From Amycolatopsis sp. EV170708-02-1 (GTDB lineage: Bacteria > Actinomycetota > Actinomycetes > Mycobacteriales > Pseudonocardiaceae): a stretch of DNA of 64,000 nucleotides. The DNA lies in the NCBI RefSeq assembly GCF_022479115.1, contig NZ_CP092497.1, forward strand, positions 3,844,001 to 3,908,000. The letters run 5' to 3'. The translations under genes were made by a program, and so were the position numbers. The notes beneath the pieces are model-generated. The model ran no database searches. It had not been told where the DNA came from and saw only the letters and a program-made list of their open reading frames with translations. Below, piece by piece: positions 49,174-58,183 of the stretch (within the stretch, counting starts at the first letter, position 1; each line of letters begins with the position of its first letter).

Positions 49174-50111
49174 CGCCGCGATCTCGGTCTGCTCGAAGTG
49201 CTCGGCCCACCCCAGGGCCGACGACGAGTACAGCGAATCCTCCAGCGAAGGATCCGCCCCGCCTCCAGCAAGGCCCGCACCGCGTCCACGTGCCCGCCCT
49301 GCACCGCCAGATGCAGCGCCGTGACGCCCTCCCCATGCGAGAGCCCGCCGAAGGTGCCCTGACGGTTCACCGAAGCGCCCAGCTCCGCCAAGGTCCTGAT
49401 CGCCGAAGCCTTTCCCTGGGCGGCGGCCCACGTCAGCGCCGTGCCCCGATAGACGTCGGCGTCGACCGAGGCGCCCCGCTCCACGAGGGTGCGCACAGCC
49501 GGGGAACGGTCGTTCCGCGCGGCCCACGAAAGTGCCTCGTCGACGACCTCGGCGGGATCGTCGCTCGGCCGCCATTCCGGGAAACCGCTGTGCGGCCGGT
49601 GGAATTCGCGATGCGCGCCCGCCGCGGGGGCGAGCGTGCCGTCCGGCGCGAGCAGCTCGTCGAGCAGGTCGGCGCGGCCGAGCCCCGCCGCCACCCGGAG
49701 GTTGCCGGGGGAGAGGCTGTGCGAAGCCAGCAGCTCCGCGGCCTCGCGGTGGCCCCAGAACAGCGCGACCACCAGCGGCGTCCCGCCGTCGCCCCGGGCC
49801 GGGACGTCGACCGGGGCACCCGCGTCGAGCAGCATCCTGACCAGCAGCGGTAGCCCGGCGTACCCGGCCTGGTGCAGCGCCGTCCAGCCGTGCACGTTGG
49901 CGGAGGCCGGATCGGCGCCGTGGTCGAGCAGGATCCGGCACAGCCGCTCGTCGCAGGTCGCGGCGGCCATGCCGAGCAGGTCGTTCCCGTTCTTCCCGTG
50001 CGCGTGGACAAGCGTGGGCAGGTCGCCGATCAGGCGCGCGAGCCCGGCCAGGTCTCGCGCGTCGATCAGTTCCCGTGCCTTCTCGAAGGCGAGTTCAGCC
50101 GGTGACGTCAC
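49150..50111 (-). pseudogene. ankyrin-repeat protein with apparent C-terminal frameshift
   Basis: GTG start at 50111. Several ankyrin repeats are visible: HGWTALHQAGYAGLPLLVRMLLDAGA, GTPLVVALFWGHREAAELL, RGTALTWAAAQGKASAIRTLAELGA, GVTALHLAVQGGHVDAVRALLEAG. The frame then becomes Arg-rich. The proper ending, ADPSLEDSLYSSSALGWAE then HFEQTEIAALVSGKDG, lies in the next frame; one extra G in the G4 run (49257-49260) would join them into 320 residues. In the unrestored frame translation stops at 49167. Third gene of the TetR-controlled LLM operon. Confidence 0.75.
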
Positions 50112-50931
50112 GCTCCCGCACGCTACCCCCGACCCCCGACAGAACCCGCCATTCGGCCAGCGGGATCCGCTCGTCCCCGGTCAGGACCTGCAGGCAGACG
50201 TGGTCGGCCCCGGCGTCCAGATGCGCCTGGACGCGCGCGGAGATCTCGTCCTCCCCGACGGCGACCAGCGCGTCCACCAGTTCGTCGGAGCCGTAGTCCG
50301 CCTCGGTGAACCCGAACCGCCGAAGATTCGCCTGATGATGGGTGGCCAGGTCCAGGTACATCGACACGTGCCGCCGCGCGATCTCCCGGTCCGGCCCCAG
50401 CACGACGGCCTGCTCGACGGCGAGGAAGGCGGACGGCCCGATGGCCTCCCGCGCCAGCGCGGTGTGCTCGACGGGGACGAAGTACGTATGCGCCCCATCG
50501 GTGCGTTCCGCGGCCAAGGCGAGCATCTTCGGCCCCAAGGCGGCCAGCACGCGCCGGCGCGGGGAGTCCGGTGTGGACAGTTCGGTCGCGTCCATTTCGT
50601 CGAGGTAGCCGCGCATTCCTTCCAGCGGTTTCGCGCCCGGAAGATGCCCGCCCAGTCCGAGGACGAAGCGGCCGGGGTACGCCTCGGCGAGGGTTCGCTC
50701 GGCGGCGGCCGCGGCGACGGGGGCCCGGTGGGAGAACCGCGCGATCCCGGTGGCGACGGTCAGCCGTGACGTCGCCGCCAGCAACAGTCCGGCCTGCGTG
50801 AACGCCTCCCGGCCCAGGTACTCCCCGAACCACAGCGTGTCGAAGCCGAGCTCCTCGACTTCCGCGGCCGCCTCGCGGACTTCACCGATTTCCTTGCCGT
50901 CGAAGGAAAACGTCCAGATCCCGACGCTCAT
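50095..50931 (-). CDS. LLM class F420-dependent oxidoreductase
   Basis: 278 residues of the luciferase-like fold: VGIWTFSFDGKEIGEVREAAAEVEELGFDTLWFGEYLGREAF, ATGIARFSHRAPVAAAAAERTLAEAYPGRFVLGLGGHLPGAK. Likely uses F420. ATGA overlap with the upstream LLM paralogue; overlaps the ankyrin gene by 17 bp. Confidence 0.88.
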   Translation of the reverse strand: MSVGIWTFSFDGKEIGEVREAAAEVEELGFDTLWFGEYLGREAFTQAGLLLAATSRLTVATGIARFSHRAPVAAAAAERTLAEAYPGRFVLGLGGHLPGAKPLEGMRGYLDEMDATELSTPDSPRRRVLAALGPKMLALAAERTDGAHTYFVPVEHTALAREAIGPSAFLAVEQAVVLGPDREIARRHVSMYLDLATHHQANLRRFGFTEADYGSDELVDALVAVGEDEISARVQAHLDAGADHVCLQVLTGDERIPLAEWRVLSGVGGSVRERDVTG

Positions 50932-51836
50932 CGGGTCACCGCCGTCAAGGCAGGGGCGAGCCGTTCCAGCTGGTCCACGATGGACGCGAGGTCGTCTCCG
51001 ACGGGGTTGACGAGCACGGTGTCCGCACCCGCGTCGACGAGTTCCTTGAGCCGCCCGGCGATCCGCTCTTCGTCGCCCCACGCGGTCAGTCCGTCGACGA
51101 GCCGGTCGCTGACGTCGTCGATGTCCGCCTCGGTGTAGCCCAGTCGTTTCCAGCCCTTGAAGTAATGGGGGATGCCGTACTGCTTCATCAGCCCGATGTC
51201 CCTCGCCACACTCTTCCGCGCCTGTTCACGGTCGCCGAGCAGGACGGAATGGGTGGGGATGAGCAGCTTGTCCGGGCCGAGGATCTCGCGCGAGTACGGC
51301 GTGTGCTCGAAGGGCTGGGCGAACGGATGCGCCCCGTCCGTGAGATCCCGCGCGAGTTCGAGCATCTTCGGCCCGACGGCGGCGAGTACCCGCGGGAACG
51401 GGACCGGCGAAGGGAATTCCTCCGCCGCCGCGGCCATGGCCGTCAGGTAGTCGCGGGTCTGGTCGAGCGGCCGGTAGTCCGAGCCCGCTTTCGCCGCCTG
51501 ATACGAGTGGCCGATCCCGACGCCGAGCACGAACCGGCCCGGGAACGCCTGTGCGAGCGTCCGCCCGCCGCTGTGGGCGGTGTACGCGGGCCGGGACCAG
51601 ATGTTCGCGATCCCGGTGCCGACCACCACGCGCTCGGTGGCCGCGAGGGTGATGGCGCTGTACGCGAACAGCTCCCGGTTGCCAGGCCCCTCGCCACCCC
51701 ACGCGGTGCGGTAACCCAGCTCTTCCAGGCGCCGGATCGCCCGCCGTTCTTCGTCGGGTGTCGGCGCGAACATGCCGACCGGCAGCCAGACACCCACCGG
51801 GCCCAGCCGCTCCCGGGTTTCTTCGATCAGATCCAT
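50928..51836 (-). CDS. LLM class F420-dependent oxidoreductase
   Basis: 302 residues, paralogous to the next gene: RRLEELGYRTAWGGEGPGNRELFAYSAITLAATERVVVGTGIANIW, GRFVLGVGIGHSYQAAKAG. ATG at 51836 was chosen for GGGGAG 6 nt upstream; an in-frame ATG at 51857 falls in the operator. First gene of the operon controlled by the divergent TetR; likely -10 TATAGT (complement of 51884-51889). Substrate unknown. Confidence 0.88.
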   Translation of the reverse strand: MDLIEETRERLGPVGVWLPVGMFAPTPDEERRAIRRLEELGYRTAWGGEGPGNRELFAYSAITLAATERVVVGTGIANIWSRPAYTAHSGGRTLAQAFPGRFVLGVGIGHSYQAAKAGSDYRPLDQTRDYLTAMAAAAEEFPSPVPFPRVLAAVGPKMLELARDLTDGAHPFAQPFEHTPYSREILGPDKLLIPTHSVLLGDREQARKSVARDIGLMKQYGIPHYFKGWKRLGYTEADIDDVSDRLVDGLTAWGDEERIAGRLKELVDAGADTVLVNPVGDDLASIVDQLERLAPALTAVTR

Positions 51837-51856
51837 CACAGTCTCCCCAGCTAACA

Positions 51857-51904
51857 TGAGGCAGCCTCCGCTTACGTCGCCCAACTATACGGAGGCTGCC
51901 TCCG
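51857..51904. promoter_or_regulatory. two TetR operator sites between LLM operon and tetR
   Basis: Site 1 TGAGGCAGCCTCCG (51857-51870) and site 2 CGGAGGCTGCCTCCG (51890-51904) share the odd-centred palindrome GAGGC-N-GCCTC, with centres 34 bp apart. They flank the leftward -10 TATAGT, and site 2 covers the -35 region for the rightward TAGGCT (51917-51922). Both promoters would be repressed. Confidence 0.75.
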
Positions 51905-51932
51905 ATTTGTCGAGACTAGGCTCGGGAGCGCG

Positions 51933-52499
51933 ATGGACACCGAGAAGAAGCCGCTGCGGGCGGACGCCCGGCGCAACTACGAACGCCTCCTCGACGAGGC
52001 GAGGCGCGCCTTCGCCGCACATGGGGTCGAGGCGTCGCTGGAGGAGATCGCGCGCCGGGCCGGAGTCGGCATCGGAACGCTCTACCGGCACTTCCCCTCG
52101 CGGGAGGCCTTGGTCGAGACGGTGCTCCGCGAGGGCTTCGACGCGCAGGCCGAGGCGGCTCGCGAGCTGCTGAGCTCTCCGGAGCCGGTGGAGGCGCTGA
52201 AGGCCTGGTTCGCCGGGATGGGTGAACAGTCGGCGCGCTACCGGGGGCTGCCCGAGCTGATGGTCGACGTCCTCAACGACGAGACCTCGCCGCTGTACGC
52301 CTCCTGCCACGCCATGCGGGACCAGGTGTCCCAACTGGTGGAAAGGGCGAAGGCCTCGGGGGAGCTCCGGGCCGACGTCACAGTGCACGAATTACTGGTG
52401 CTGCTGCACGCGCTTTCCTGGGCCAGCGAACACCTTTCGGGTGACAAGGGCCTCGAACGGCTCCTCGATCTCGTTTTCGCGGGATTACGGGCGAGTTAA
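51933..52499 (+). CDS. TetR family repressor
   Basis: 188 residues. N-terminal helix-turn-helix GVEASLEEIARRAGVGIGTLYRHFPSREALVETVLREGF; the ligand-binding part follows. Divergent from the LLM-LLM-ankyrin operon, with two operators between, so it probably represses both itself and that operon. TAGGCT lies 10 nt before the ATG. Its stop overlaps the serA -35. Confidence 0.9.
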   Translation: MDTEKKPLRADARRNYERLLDEARRAFAAHGVEASLEEIARRAGVGIGTLYRHFPSREALVETVLREGFDAQAEAARELLSSPEPVEALKAWFAGMGEQSARYRGLPELMVDVLNDETSPLYASCHAMRDQVSQLVERAKASGELRADVTVHELLVLLHALSWASEHLSGDKGLERLLDLVFAGLRAS

Positions 52500-52525
52500 C
52501 AATCCCCTGTCACCAGGGCTAAACT
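52496..52525 (+). promoter_or_regulatory. serA promoter
   Basis: -35 TTAACA at 52496-52501, 18-bp spacer, -10 TAAACT at 52520-52525. The -35 overlaps the tetR stop codon. The predicted 5' UTR is about 108 nt. A small hairpin CCCTG tcac CAGGG lies in the spacer. No leader peptide with serine codons was seen. Confidence 0.65.
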
Positions 52526-52639
52526 GCGGCGCAACCGGGCACAACGGCGTGACCGTCAACCGCTTCGAGGCACTTTTTCCCGCTGAGAAGCCAATCAACC
52601 CCGAGTCGCAGGCACAGACCAGATAGTGGGAGCCGTATC

Positions 52640-54238
52640 GTGACCAAGCCGAACAAGCCCGTCGTCCTCATCGCCGAGAAGCTCGCGCCCTCCGTGCTGA
52701 GTGTCTTCTCCGACGAGGTCGAGGTCCAGCATGTGGACGGCACGGACCGCCCCGCGCTGCTCGAGGCCGTGAAGACGGCGGACGCGCTGCTCGTGCGGTC
52801 CGCGACGAAGGTCGACGCCGAGGTCCTCGGCGCCACCACCTCGCTCAAGGTCGTCGCCCGCGCCGGCGTCGGGCTGGACAACGTCGAGGTCCCCGCCGCC
52901 ACCGAACGCGGTGTCCTGGTGGTCAACGCGCCGACGTCGAACATCGTCTCCGCCGCCGAGCACGCCGTCGCGCTGCTGCTCGCCGTCGCCCGCCGGGTCC
53001 CGGCCGCGGACCAGAGCCTCCAGGGCGGCGCGTGGAAGCGCAGTGCCTACTCCGGCGTCGAGATCCAGGGCAAGACCATCGGCGTGGTCGGCCTCGGCAA
53101 GATCGGCCAGCTGTTCGCGCAGCGGCTCGCCGCGTTCGACACCAAGCTCATCGCGTACGACCCCTACGTCTCGGCCGCCCGTGCCGCGCAGCTCGGCATC
53201 GAGCTGGTCACGCTGGACGAGCTGCTGGAGCGCGCCGACGCGATCTCCATCCACTTGCCGAAGACCCCGGAGACCAAGGGCCTGATCGGCGCCGAGGCGC
53301 TCAAGAAGACCAAGCAGGGCGTCATCATCGTCAACGCCGCGCGCGGTGGCCTGATCGACGAGCAGGCGCTGGCGGACGCGGTCAGCTCCGGCCACGTCGG
53401 CGGCGCCGGTATCGACGTGTTCGTCACCGAGCCCACCACCGAAAGCCCGCTGTTCGGCCTGCCGAACGTCGTCGTCACCCCGCACCTGGGCGCCTCGACC
53501 GCCGAGGCGCAGGACCGCGCGGGCACCGACGTCGCGAAGTCCGTGCTGCTCGCGCTGCGCGGCGACTTCGTGCCGGACGCGGTGAACGTCGCTGGCGGCG
53601 GCACGGTCGGCGAGCACGTCCGGCCGTACCTCTCGCTCACCCAGAAGCTCGGCACCCTGCTGACCGCGCTGAACCCGAAGGCCCCGGCCTCGGTCACCGT
53701 CGTGGTCAAGGGCGAGCTGGCAGCCGAGGACGTCAGCGTGCTGCCGCTCGCGGCCGAGCGCGGCGTGTTCTCCGGCGTCGTCGAGGACCAGGTCACCTTC
53801 GTGAACGCGCCGCGCGTGGCCGAAGAGCTGGGCGTCCAGGTCGAGCTGGTCACCGAGACCGAAAGCCCCAAGTTCCGCAGCCTGGTCACCGTCCGCGCGG
53901 TCCACGCCGACGGCACGACCCTTTCGGTCTCCGGTTCGGTCACCGGCAAGGACGAGGTCGAGAAGCTCGTCGAGGTCAACGGCCGTCACTTCGACCTGCG
54001 CGCCGAGGGCAACGTGCTGCTGCTCGAGTACCCGGACCGCCCGGGCATCATGGGCCGCGTCGGCACGCTGCTCGGCGAAGCGGGCCTCAACATCGAGGCC
54101 GCGCAGATCAGCCAGACCACCGACGGCGCGGACGCGGTGATGCTGCTGCGTGTGGACCGTTCCGTCGACTCGCATCTGCTGGAGCCGATCGGCGCCACCG
54201 TCGGCGCGCACACGATCCGCGCGGTCAACTTCGGCTGA
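52640..54238 (+). CDS. serA: D-3-phosphoglycerate dehydrogenase
   Basis: 532 residues of the long mycobacterial type: NAD-binding IGVVGLGKIGQLFAQRL, VIIVNAARGGLIDEQAL, catalytic His in NVVVTPHLGASTAEAQ; an allosteric substrate-binding domain (about 320-450) and a C-terminal ACT domain (LLLEYPDRPGIMGRVGTLLGEAGLNIEAAQI) for serine feedback. First step of serine synthesis. GTG start with GGGAG 9 nt upstream. Confidence 0.96.
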   Translation: MTKPNKPVVLIAEKLAPSVLSVFSDEVEVQHVDGTDRPALLEAVKTADALLVRSATKVDAEVLGATTSLKVVARAGVGLDNVEVPAATERGVLVVNAPTSNIVSAAEHAVALLLAVARRVPAADQSLQGGAWKRSAYSGVEIQGKTIGVVGLGKIGQLFAQRLAAFDTKLIAYDPYVSAARAAQLGIELVTLDELLERADAISIHLPKTPETKGLIGAEALKKTKQGVIIVNAARGGLIDEQALADAVSSGHVGGAGIDVFVTEPTTESPLFGLPNVVVTPHLGASTAEAQDRAGTDVAKSVLLALRGDFVPDAVNVAGGGTVGEHVRPYLSLTQKLGTLLTALNPKAPASVTVVVKGELAAEDVSVLPLAAERGVFSGVVEDQVTFVNAPRVAEELGVQVELVTETESPKFRSLVTVRAVHADGTTLSVSGSVTGKDEVEKLVEVNGRHFDLRAEGNVLLLEYPDRPGIMGRVGTLLGEAGLNIEAAQISQTTDGADAVMLLRVDRSVDSHLLEPIGATVGAHTIRAVNFG

Positions 54239-54250
54239 CCTCCCGGCACC

Positions 54251-54330
54251 TGAAGGCCCTCTTCCCGCGGCTCAGCCGAGGGAAGGGGGCCTTCACGCGC
54301 ATTTCGCAATTAGCCGACTAAATGCGTTCG
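54251..54330. repeat. serA downstream hairpin plus GCATTTAGTC-family element
   Basis: TGAAGGCCC at 54251-54259 pairs across a stepped stem ending at about 54294 (GGGCCTTCA), a likely serA terminator. Next to it, 54299-54330 read on the minus strand is CGCATTTAGTCGGCTAATTG..., a divergent member of the GCATTTAGTCCTCT palindrome family. The remaining 210 bp to the subtilase hold only a TAGGTT -10-like site at about 54412-54417. Confidence 0.55.
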
Positions 54331-54542
54331 TTGTGTGTGCAAGGTTCTCGGGATCGCAGAGCAAGATTCAATAACGGTGAAAAATGCCTACTGAAGTCGG
54401 GCTGGTCCCCGGATAGGTTCTTCCGGCGAGGCCGAACCATCGCGTCGTCAAGGGCACGGCGCGGCGCCGGGGCTCACCGTCGGGGGTGTGTTCGAGCGGT
54501 AGGCAGGTTCCGAGTCCAGGCCTCGAGTGAGGGCACGTACTC

Positions 54543-57500
54543 ATGAACAGATCCCGCGTACCCCGATGGGCGATCCGCTCGTCGGCCGCGGTCTTCGCCG
54601 CGTTGCTCGTGACGTCCGTGACCGGGGCGTCCGCTGCCGCGCAGGATGTCCCCCTCGCGGACGGCGTCACGCCGGCGAAGATCGACCGTAACGGATTCCA
54701 GGGGAAGGTCGAGCCGAAGCTCAAGGCCGCCCAAGGCAAGATCACCGCCTTCGTCGAGCTGGCCAAGCAGCCCGCCGTCGACGCCTTCAACGCCGAGCAG
54801 AACAAGGGCGCGGGCAAGGAAAAGGCGAAGAAGGCCGCGAAGGACGCCAAGGCCGACGCCGCCGCGACGGTGAACTCCGTCGTCGGGCAGCTCAAGGCCG
54901 CCGACGCCGGCACCCAGCTGGTCACGCAGACCGCCAACGCGGTCGCCGGCGCGGTCGTCACGGCCGACGCGGCGAAGATCCGCGAGCTGGCGAAGCGGCC
55001 GGACGTCGTCTCGGTCAAGAAGGTCGTGCCGAAGACCCGCACCAACTCCAGCGCGGTCCAGCTGACCAACACGCTCGCCTCCTGGCAGCAGACCGGCCGC
55101 TACGGCGACGGCATCCGCGTCGGCGTGATCGACGACGGCATCGACTACACCCACGCCACCTTCGGCGGCCCGGGCACGGCCGAGGCGTACAAGGCGATCA
55201 ACCGCGACCAGGCCACCCCCGCCTTCCCGACCGACAAGGTCGTCGGCGGTATCGACCTGGTCGGCGACGCCTACGACTCGGGCAGCGACGACCCGGCCCT
55301 CAACACCCCGAAGCCCGACCCCAACCCGATCTCGTGTGGCCACCACGGCACGCACGTCGCGGGCACGGTCGCCGGATTCGGTGTGGACGAAGCGGGCAAG
55401 ACCTTCACCGGTGACTACAAGAAGCTGAACAAGAAGAAGATCGAAGCGATGCAGATCGGCCCGGGCACCGCGCCCAAGGCCCTGCTGTACGCCATCAAGG
55501 TCTTCGGCTGCGACGGCTCGACCAACGTCACCTCGCAGGCGCTCGACTGGTCGCTCGACCCGGACGGTGACGGCGACTTCACCGACCACCTCGACGTGGT
55601 CAACCTTTCCCTCGGCGGCGACTTCGCCACCCCGGACGACCCGGACTCCCTGTTCGTGCGCAAGATCGCCGCGAACAACGTCGTCCCGGTGTTCTCCGCG
55701 GGCAACGGCGGCGACCTCAACGACGTCGGCGGCGCGCCGGGCAACACGCCCGAGGCGCTGACCGTCGCCAGCAGCCGCGACGCGTCCGTCCTGCGCGACG
55801 CCGTCGAAGCCGTCGCTCCCGACGGCGTGAAGGGCGCGAAGACCGGCCAGTTCAGCCAGAACTACGCGACCTACGACACGCTCGACGTCACCGCGCCGGT
55901 GGTCACGCTGTCGGCCGACAACGCCGCCGGCTGCAAGCCGTACTCCGAGGCCGACAAGGCCAAGGCCGCGGGCAAGATCGTGTTCCTCGAATGGGACGAC
56001 AACGACGCGACCCGTGCCTGCGGTTCGGGCGCCCGTTCGAACAACGCGCAGGCCGCGGGCGCCAAGGGCGCGCTGTTCTCGTCCACGCTGGAGCACTTCA
56101 CGGCGGGTATCGCGGGCAACGCGGCCCTGCCGACGTTCCAGCTGACCGGCAGCGCGACCGCCTCGGTCCGTCCCGCGGTCGCCGCGGGCACGCTGCAGGT
56201 CCGCATGACCGGCAAGGGCCGCGTGTCCGTGCCGACCACCGACCAGTCCATTGTGGACACCCCGAGCTCGTTCACCTCGCGTGGCGGGCGTGGCCCGGCC
56301 GTCAAACCGGACGTCGCGGCGCCCGGTGACTCGATCGCTTCCGCGCTGAGCGGCAGCGGGGCAGGCCGCCTGGTCATCTCCGGGACGTCGATGGCGGCTC
56401 CGCACACCTCGGGTATCACCGCCCTGATCCGTCAGGCGCACCCGGACTGGTCGGTCGAAGAGGTCAAGGCCTCCGTCATCAACACCGCCGGCCACGACAT
56501 CCGTGACGCTTCGGGCCGGGTCTACGGTCCGCAGCGCGTCGGCAGTGGTCGGATCGACGCGAAGGCCGCGCTGGACAACCAGGTCCTGGCCTACGTCGTC
56601 GACAACCCCGGCTTCGTCTCGGTCAACTTCGGCGTCGTCGAAGCGGGCGGCCCGGTCACCCTGACCAAGACGGTCAAGGTGGTCAACAAGGGCATCAAGC
56701 CGGTCGAGTACTCGGTGGGCTACGAAGCCGTGAACTCGCTCCCCGGTGTCGAGTACACAGTGGACAAGCCGACGGTGAAGCTGAGCCCGCGCGGTATCGC
56801 GCTGGTGAAGGTGACCTTGAAGATCGCCGACCCCAAGGCACTCCGCAAGGTCATGGACCCGACCATGGCGGCGACGCAGGTCGGCCTCGCCCGTCAGTTC
56901 GTGGCGGACGCCTCCGGCCGGATCGCGTTCACCCCGAAGAGCGGCACCACCGTTCCGCTGCGGCTCTCGGTGTACTCCGCGCCGAAGCCCGTCTCGTCCA
57001 TCAACACCCCGGGCAACGTCAACTTCGGCGCCGGCCAGAACCAGGCCGTGCTGAACCTGACCGGCAAGGGCGTGGACCAGGGCTCCGGTGCGCAGCGGTA
57101 CCGCTCGCTGATCAGCGTGCTCGAACTGCAGGCGGAATCCCCGCAGCTGCCCGAGTGCGACGGCAACGTCACGACCGACTGCACCCTGAACCAGACGGCC
57201 AAGGGCGCCGACCTGCGCTACATCGGCGCGGCGTCGACCGCTCCGCTGGCCAAGGCGCAGGGTGAGCCGGAGAACGCGTTGCTGGCCTTCGGTCTCACCA
57301 CCTGGAGCGACCTGGCCAACCTGGGCAGCAACACCTCGCCGTTCGTGGACATCGACACCACGGGCGACGGGCAGCCGGACTTCGAGACCTATGTGACCAA
57401 GGTGACGTCGACCGACGTCCTCGTGGCGGTCACCGTGGCGCTGAAGCCGGGCTTCCCGCAGGTGGACATCCAGCCGGTCAACGGCCAGCTCGGCGACGTC

Positions 57501-57947
57501 GACACGAACGTGTACGACACCAACGTCGTCGTGCTGCCGGTGAGCATCGCCGCGCTGGGCATCGACCCGAACGCCGCGTCGCACAAGATCAGCTACACGG
57601 TCGGGACCTCCGGGTTCTACGCGGCGCCGGGTGCGGACTCGTCGACGATCGACTACGTCGGCACGCCGCTTTCGTTCGACGCCTTGGCTCCCGCGTACTC
57701 GGTCCAGGGCGGCGGCGACTCCGCGCTGGGCTACGTCGCGAAGCCGGGCACGGCGCTGGTGGTCAACCGCAACGCGGCCGCGCAGGACACCGTGCTGGGC
57801 CTGCTGGCGATCGAGCACCACAACGCCTCGGGCAACCGGGCGAACGTGGTGAAGATCCAGACGAACGCGGGTGGTGGCGACACCGGTGTCGACCGGCCGG
57901 GCAACGGCGGGCGGCACACCGGACGTCAGCCGATCGGTGTGGGCTGA
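54543..57947 (+). CDS. secreted subtilisin-like serine protease (S8) with PA domain
   Basis: 1134 residues. Signal peptide 1-34; an inhibitor/propeptide region about 50-165, including a Lys/Ala-rich stretch. Catalytic Asp197 (GVIDDGIDYTH), His271 (GHHGTHVAGTV) and Ser616 (SGTSMAAPHTSG). A PA domain is inserted at about 440-560. After about 690 there are C-terminal beta-sandwich regions (fibronectin-like, TVKVVNKGIKPVEYSVGYE). Extracellular degradative protease. GTGAGG lies about 13 nt before the ATG. A strong terminator follows. Confidence 0.93.
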   Translation: MNRSRVPRWAIRSSAAVFAALLVTSVTGASAAAQDVPLADGVTPAKIDRNGFQGKVEPKLKAAQGKITAFVELAKQPAVDAFNAEQNKGAGKEKAKKAAKDAKADAAATVNSVVGQLKAADAGTQLVTQTANAVAGAVVTADAAKIRELAKRPDVVSVKKVVPKTRTNSSAVQLTNTLASWQQTGRYGDGIRVGVIDDGIDYTHATFGGPGTAEAYKAINRDQATPAFPTDKVVGGIDLVGDAYDSGSDDPALNTPKPDPNPISCGHHGTHVAGTVAGFGVDEAGKTFTGDYKKLNKKKIEAMQIGPGTAPKALLYAIKVFGCDGSTNVTSQALDWSLDPDGDGDFTDHLDVVNLSLGGDFATPDDPDSLFVRKIAANNVVPVFSAGNGGDLNDVGGAPGNTPEALTVASSRDASVLRDAVEAVAPDGVKGAKTGQFSQNYATYDTLDVTAPVVTLSADNAAGCKPYSEADKAKAAGKIVFLEWDDNDATRACGSGARSNNAQAAGAKGALFSSTLEHFTAGIAGNAALPTFQLTGSATASVRPAVAAGTLQVRMTGKGRVSVPTTDQSIVDTPSSFTSRGGRGPAVKPDVAAPGDSIASALSGSGAGRLVISGTSMAAPHTSGITALIRQAHPDWSVEEVKASVINTAGHDIRDASGRVYGPQRVGSGRIDAKAALDNQVLAYVVDNPGFVSVNFGVVEAGGPVTLTKTVKVVNKGIKPVEYSVGYEAVNSLPGVEYTVDKPTVKLSPRGIALVKVTLKIADPKALRKVMDPTMAATQVGLARQFVADASGRIAFTPKSGTTVPLRLSVYSAPKPVSSINTPGNVNFGAGQNQAVLNLTGKGVDQGSGAQRYRSLISVLELQAESPQLPECDGNVTTDCTLNQTAKGADLRYIGAASTAPLAKAQGEPENALLAFGLTTWSDLANLGSNTSPFVDIDTTGDGQPDFETYVTKVTSTDVLVAVTVALKPGFPQVDIQPVNGQLGDVDTNVYDTNVVVLPVSIAALGIDPNAASHKISYTVGTSGFYAAPGADSSTIDYVGTPLSFDALAPAYSVQGGGDSALGYVAKPGTALVVNRNAAAQDTVLGLLAIEHHNASGNRANVVKIQTNAGGGDTGVDRPGNGGRHTGRQPIGVG

Positions 57948-57982
57948 CGCGATAGTGCGATAACCCGCGTTCGATGAGGTGA

Positions 57983-58028
57983 GGGACGCCCTGGCGGCAT
58001 GCTTTGCGCCAGGGCGTCCCTTCTTGTT
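57983..58028 (+). terminator. intrinsic terminator of the subtilase gene
   Basis: GGGACGCCCTGGCG (57983-57996) pairs perfectly with CGCCAGGGCGTCCC (58007-58020), followed by TTCTTGTTTT. Confidence 0.9.
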
Positions 58029-58183
58029 TTCACTCTTTCGGCTGTCTCGCTCTGTGGGAGGTTCCGGCATAAGGGTGGTGCGGCTACGGCTACCGGGCTA
58101 CGGCCGGTAACCTTCCGCTGCTGGCGTTTTCTTGCGGATGGGCCATCCGGACTGCCGGTGGCCTGGTCTACGGAGGTGTGTGG

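Noticed and set aside
52595..54211. 538-residue minus-strand frame opposite serA
   Set aside because: Shadow of serA; no recognisable domain.
54474..58070. 1198-residue minus-strand frame opposite the subtilase
   Set aside because: Low-complexity Arg/Val/Asp composition typical of an antisense shadow in GC-rich DNA; the plus strand carries a complete S8 protease with all catalytic residues.
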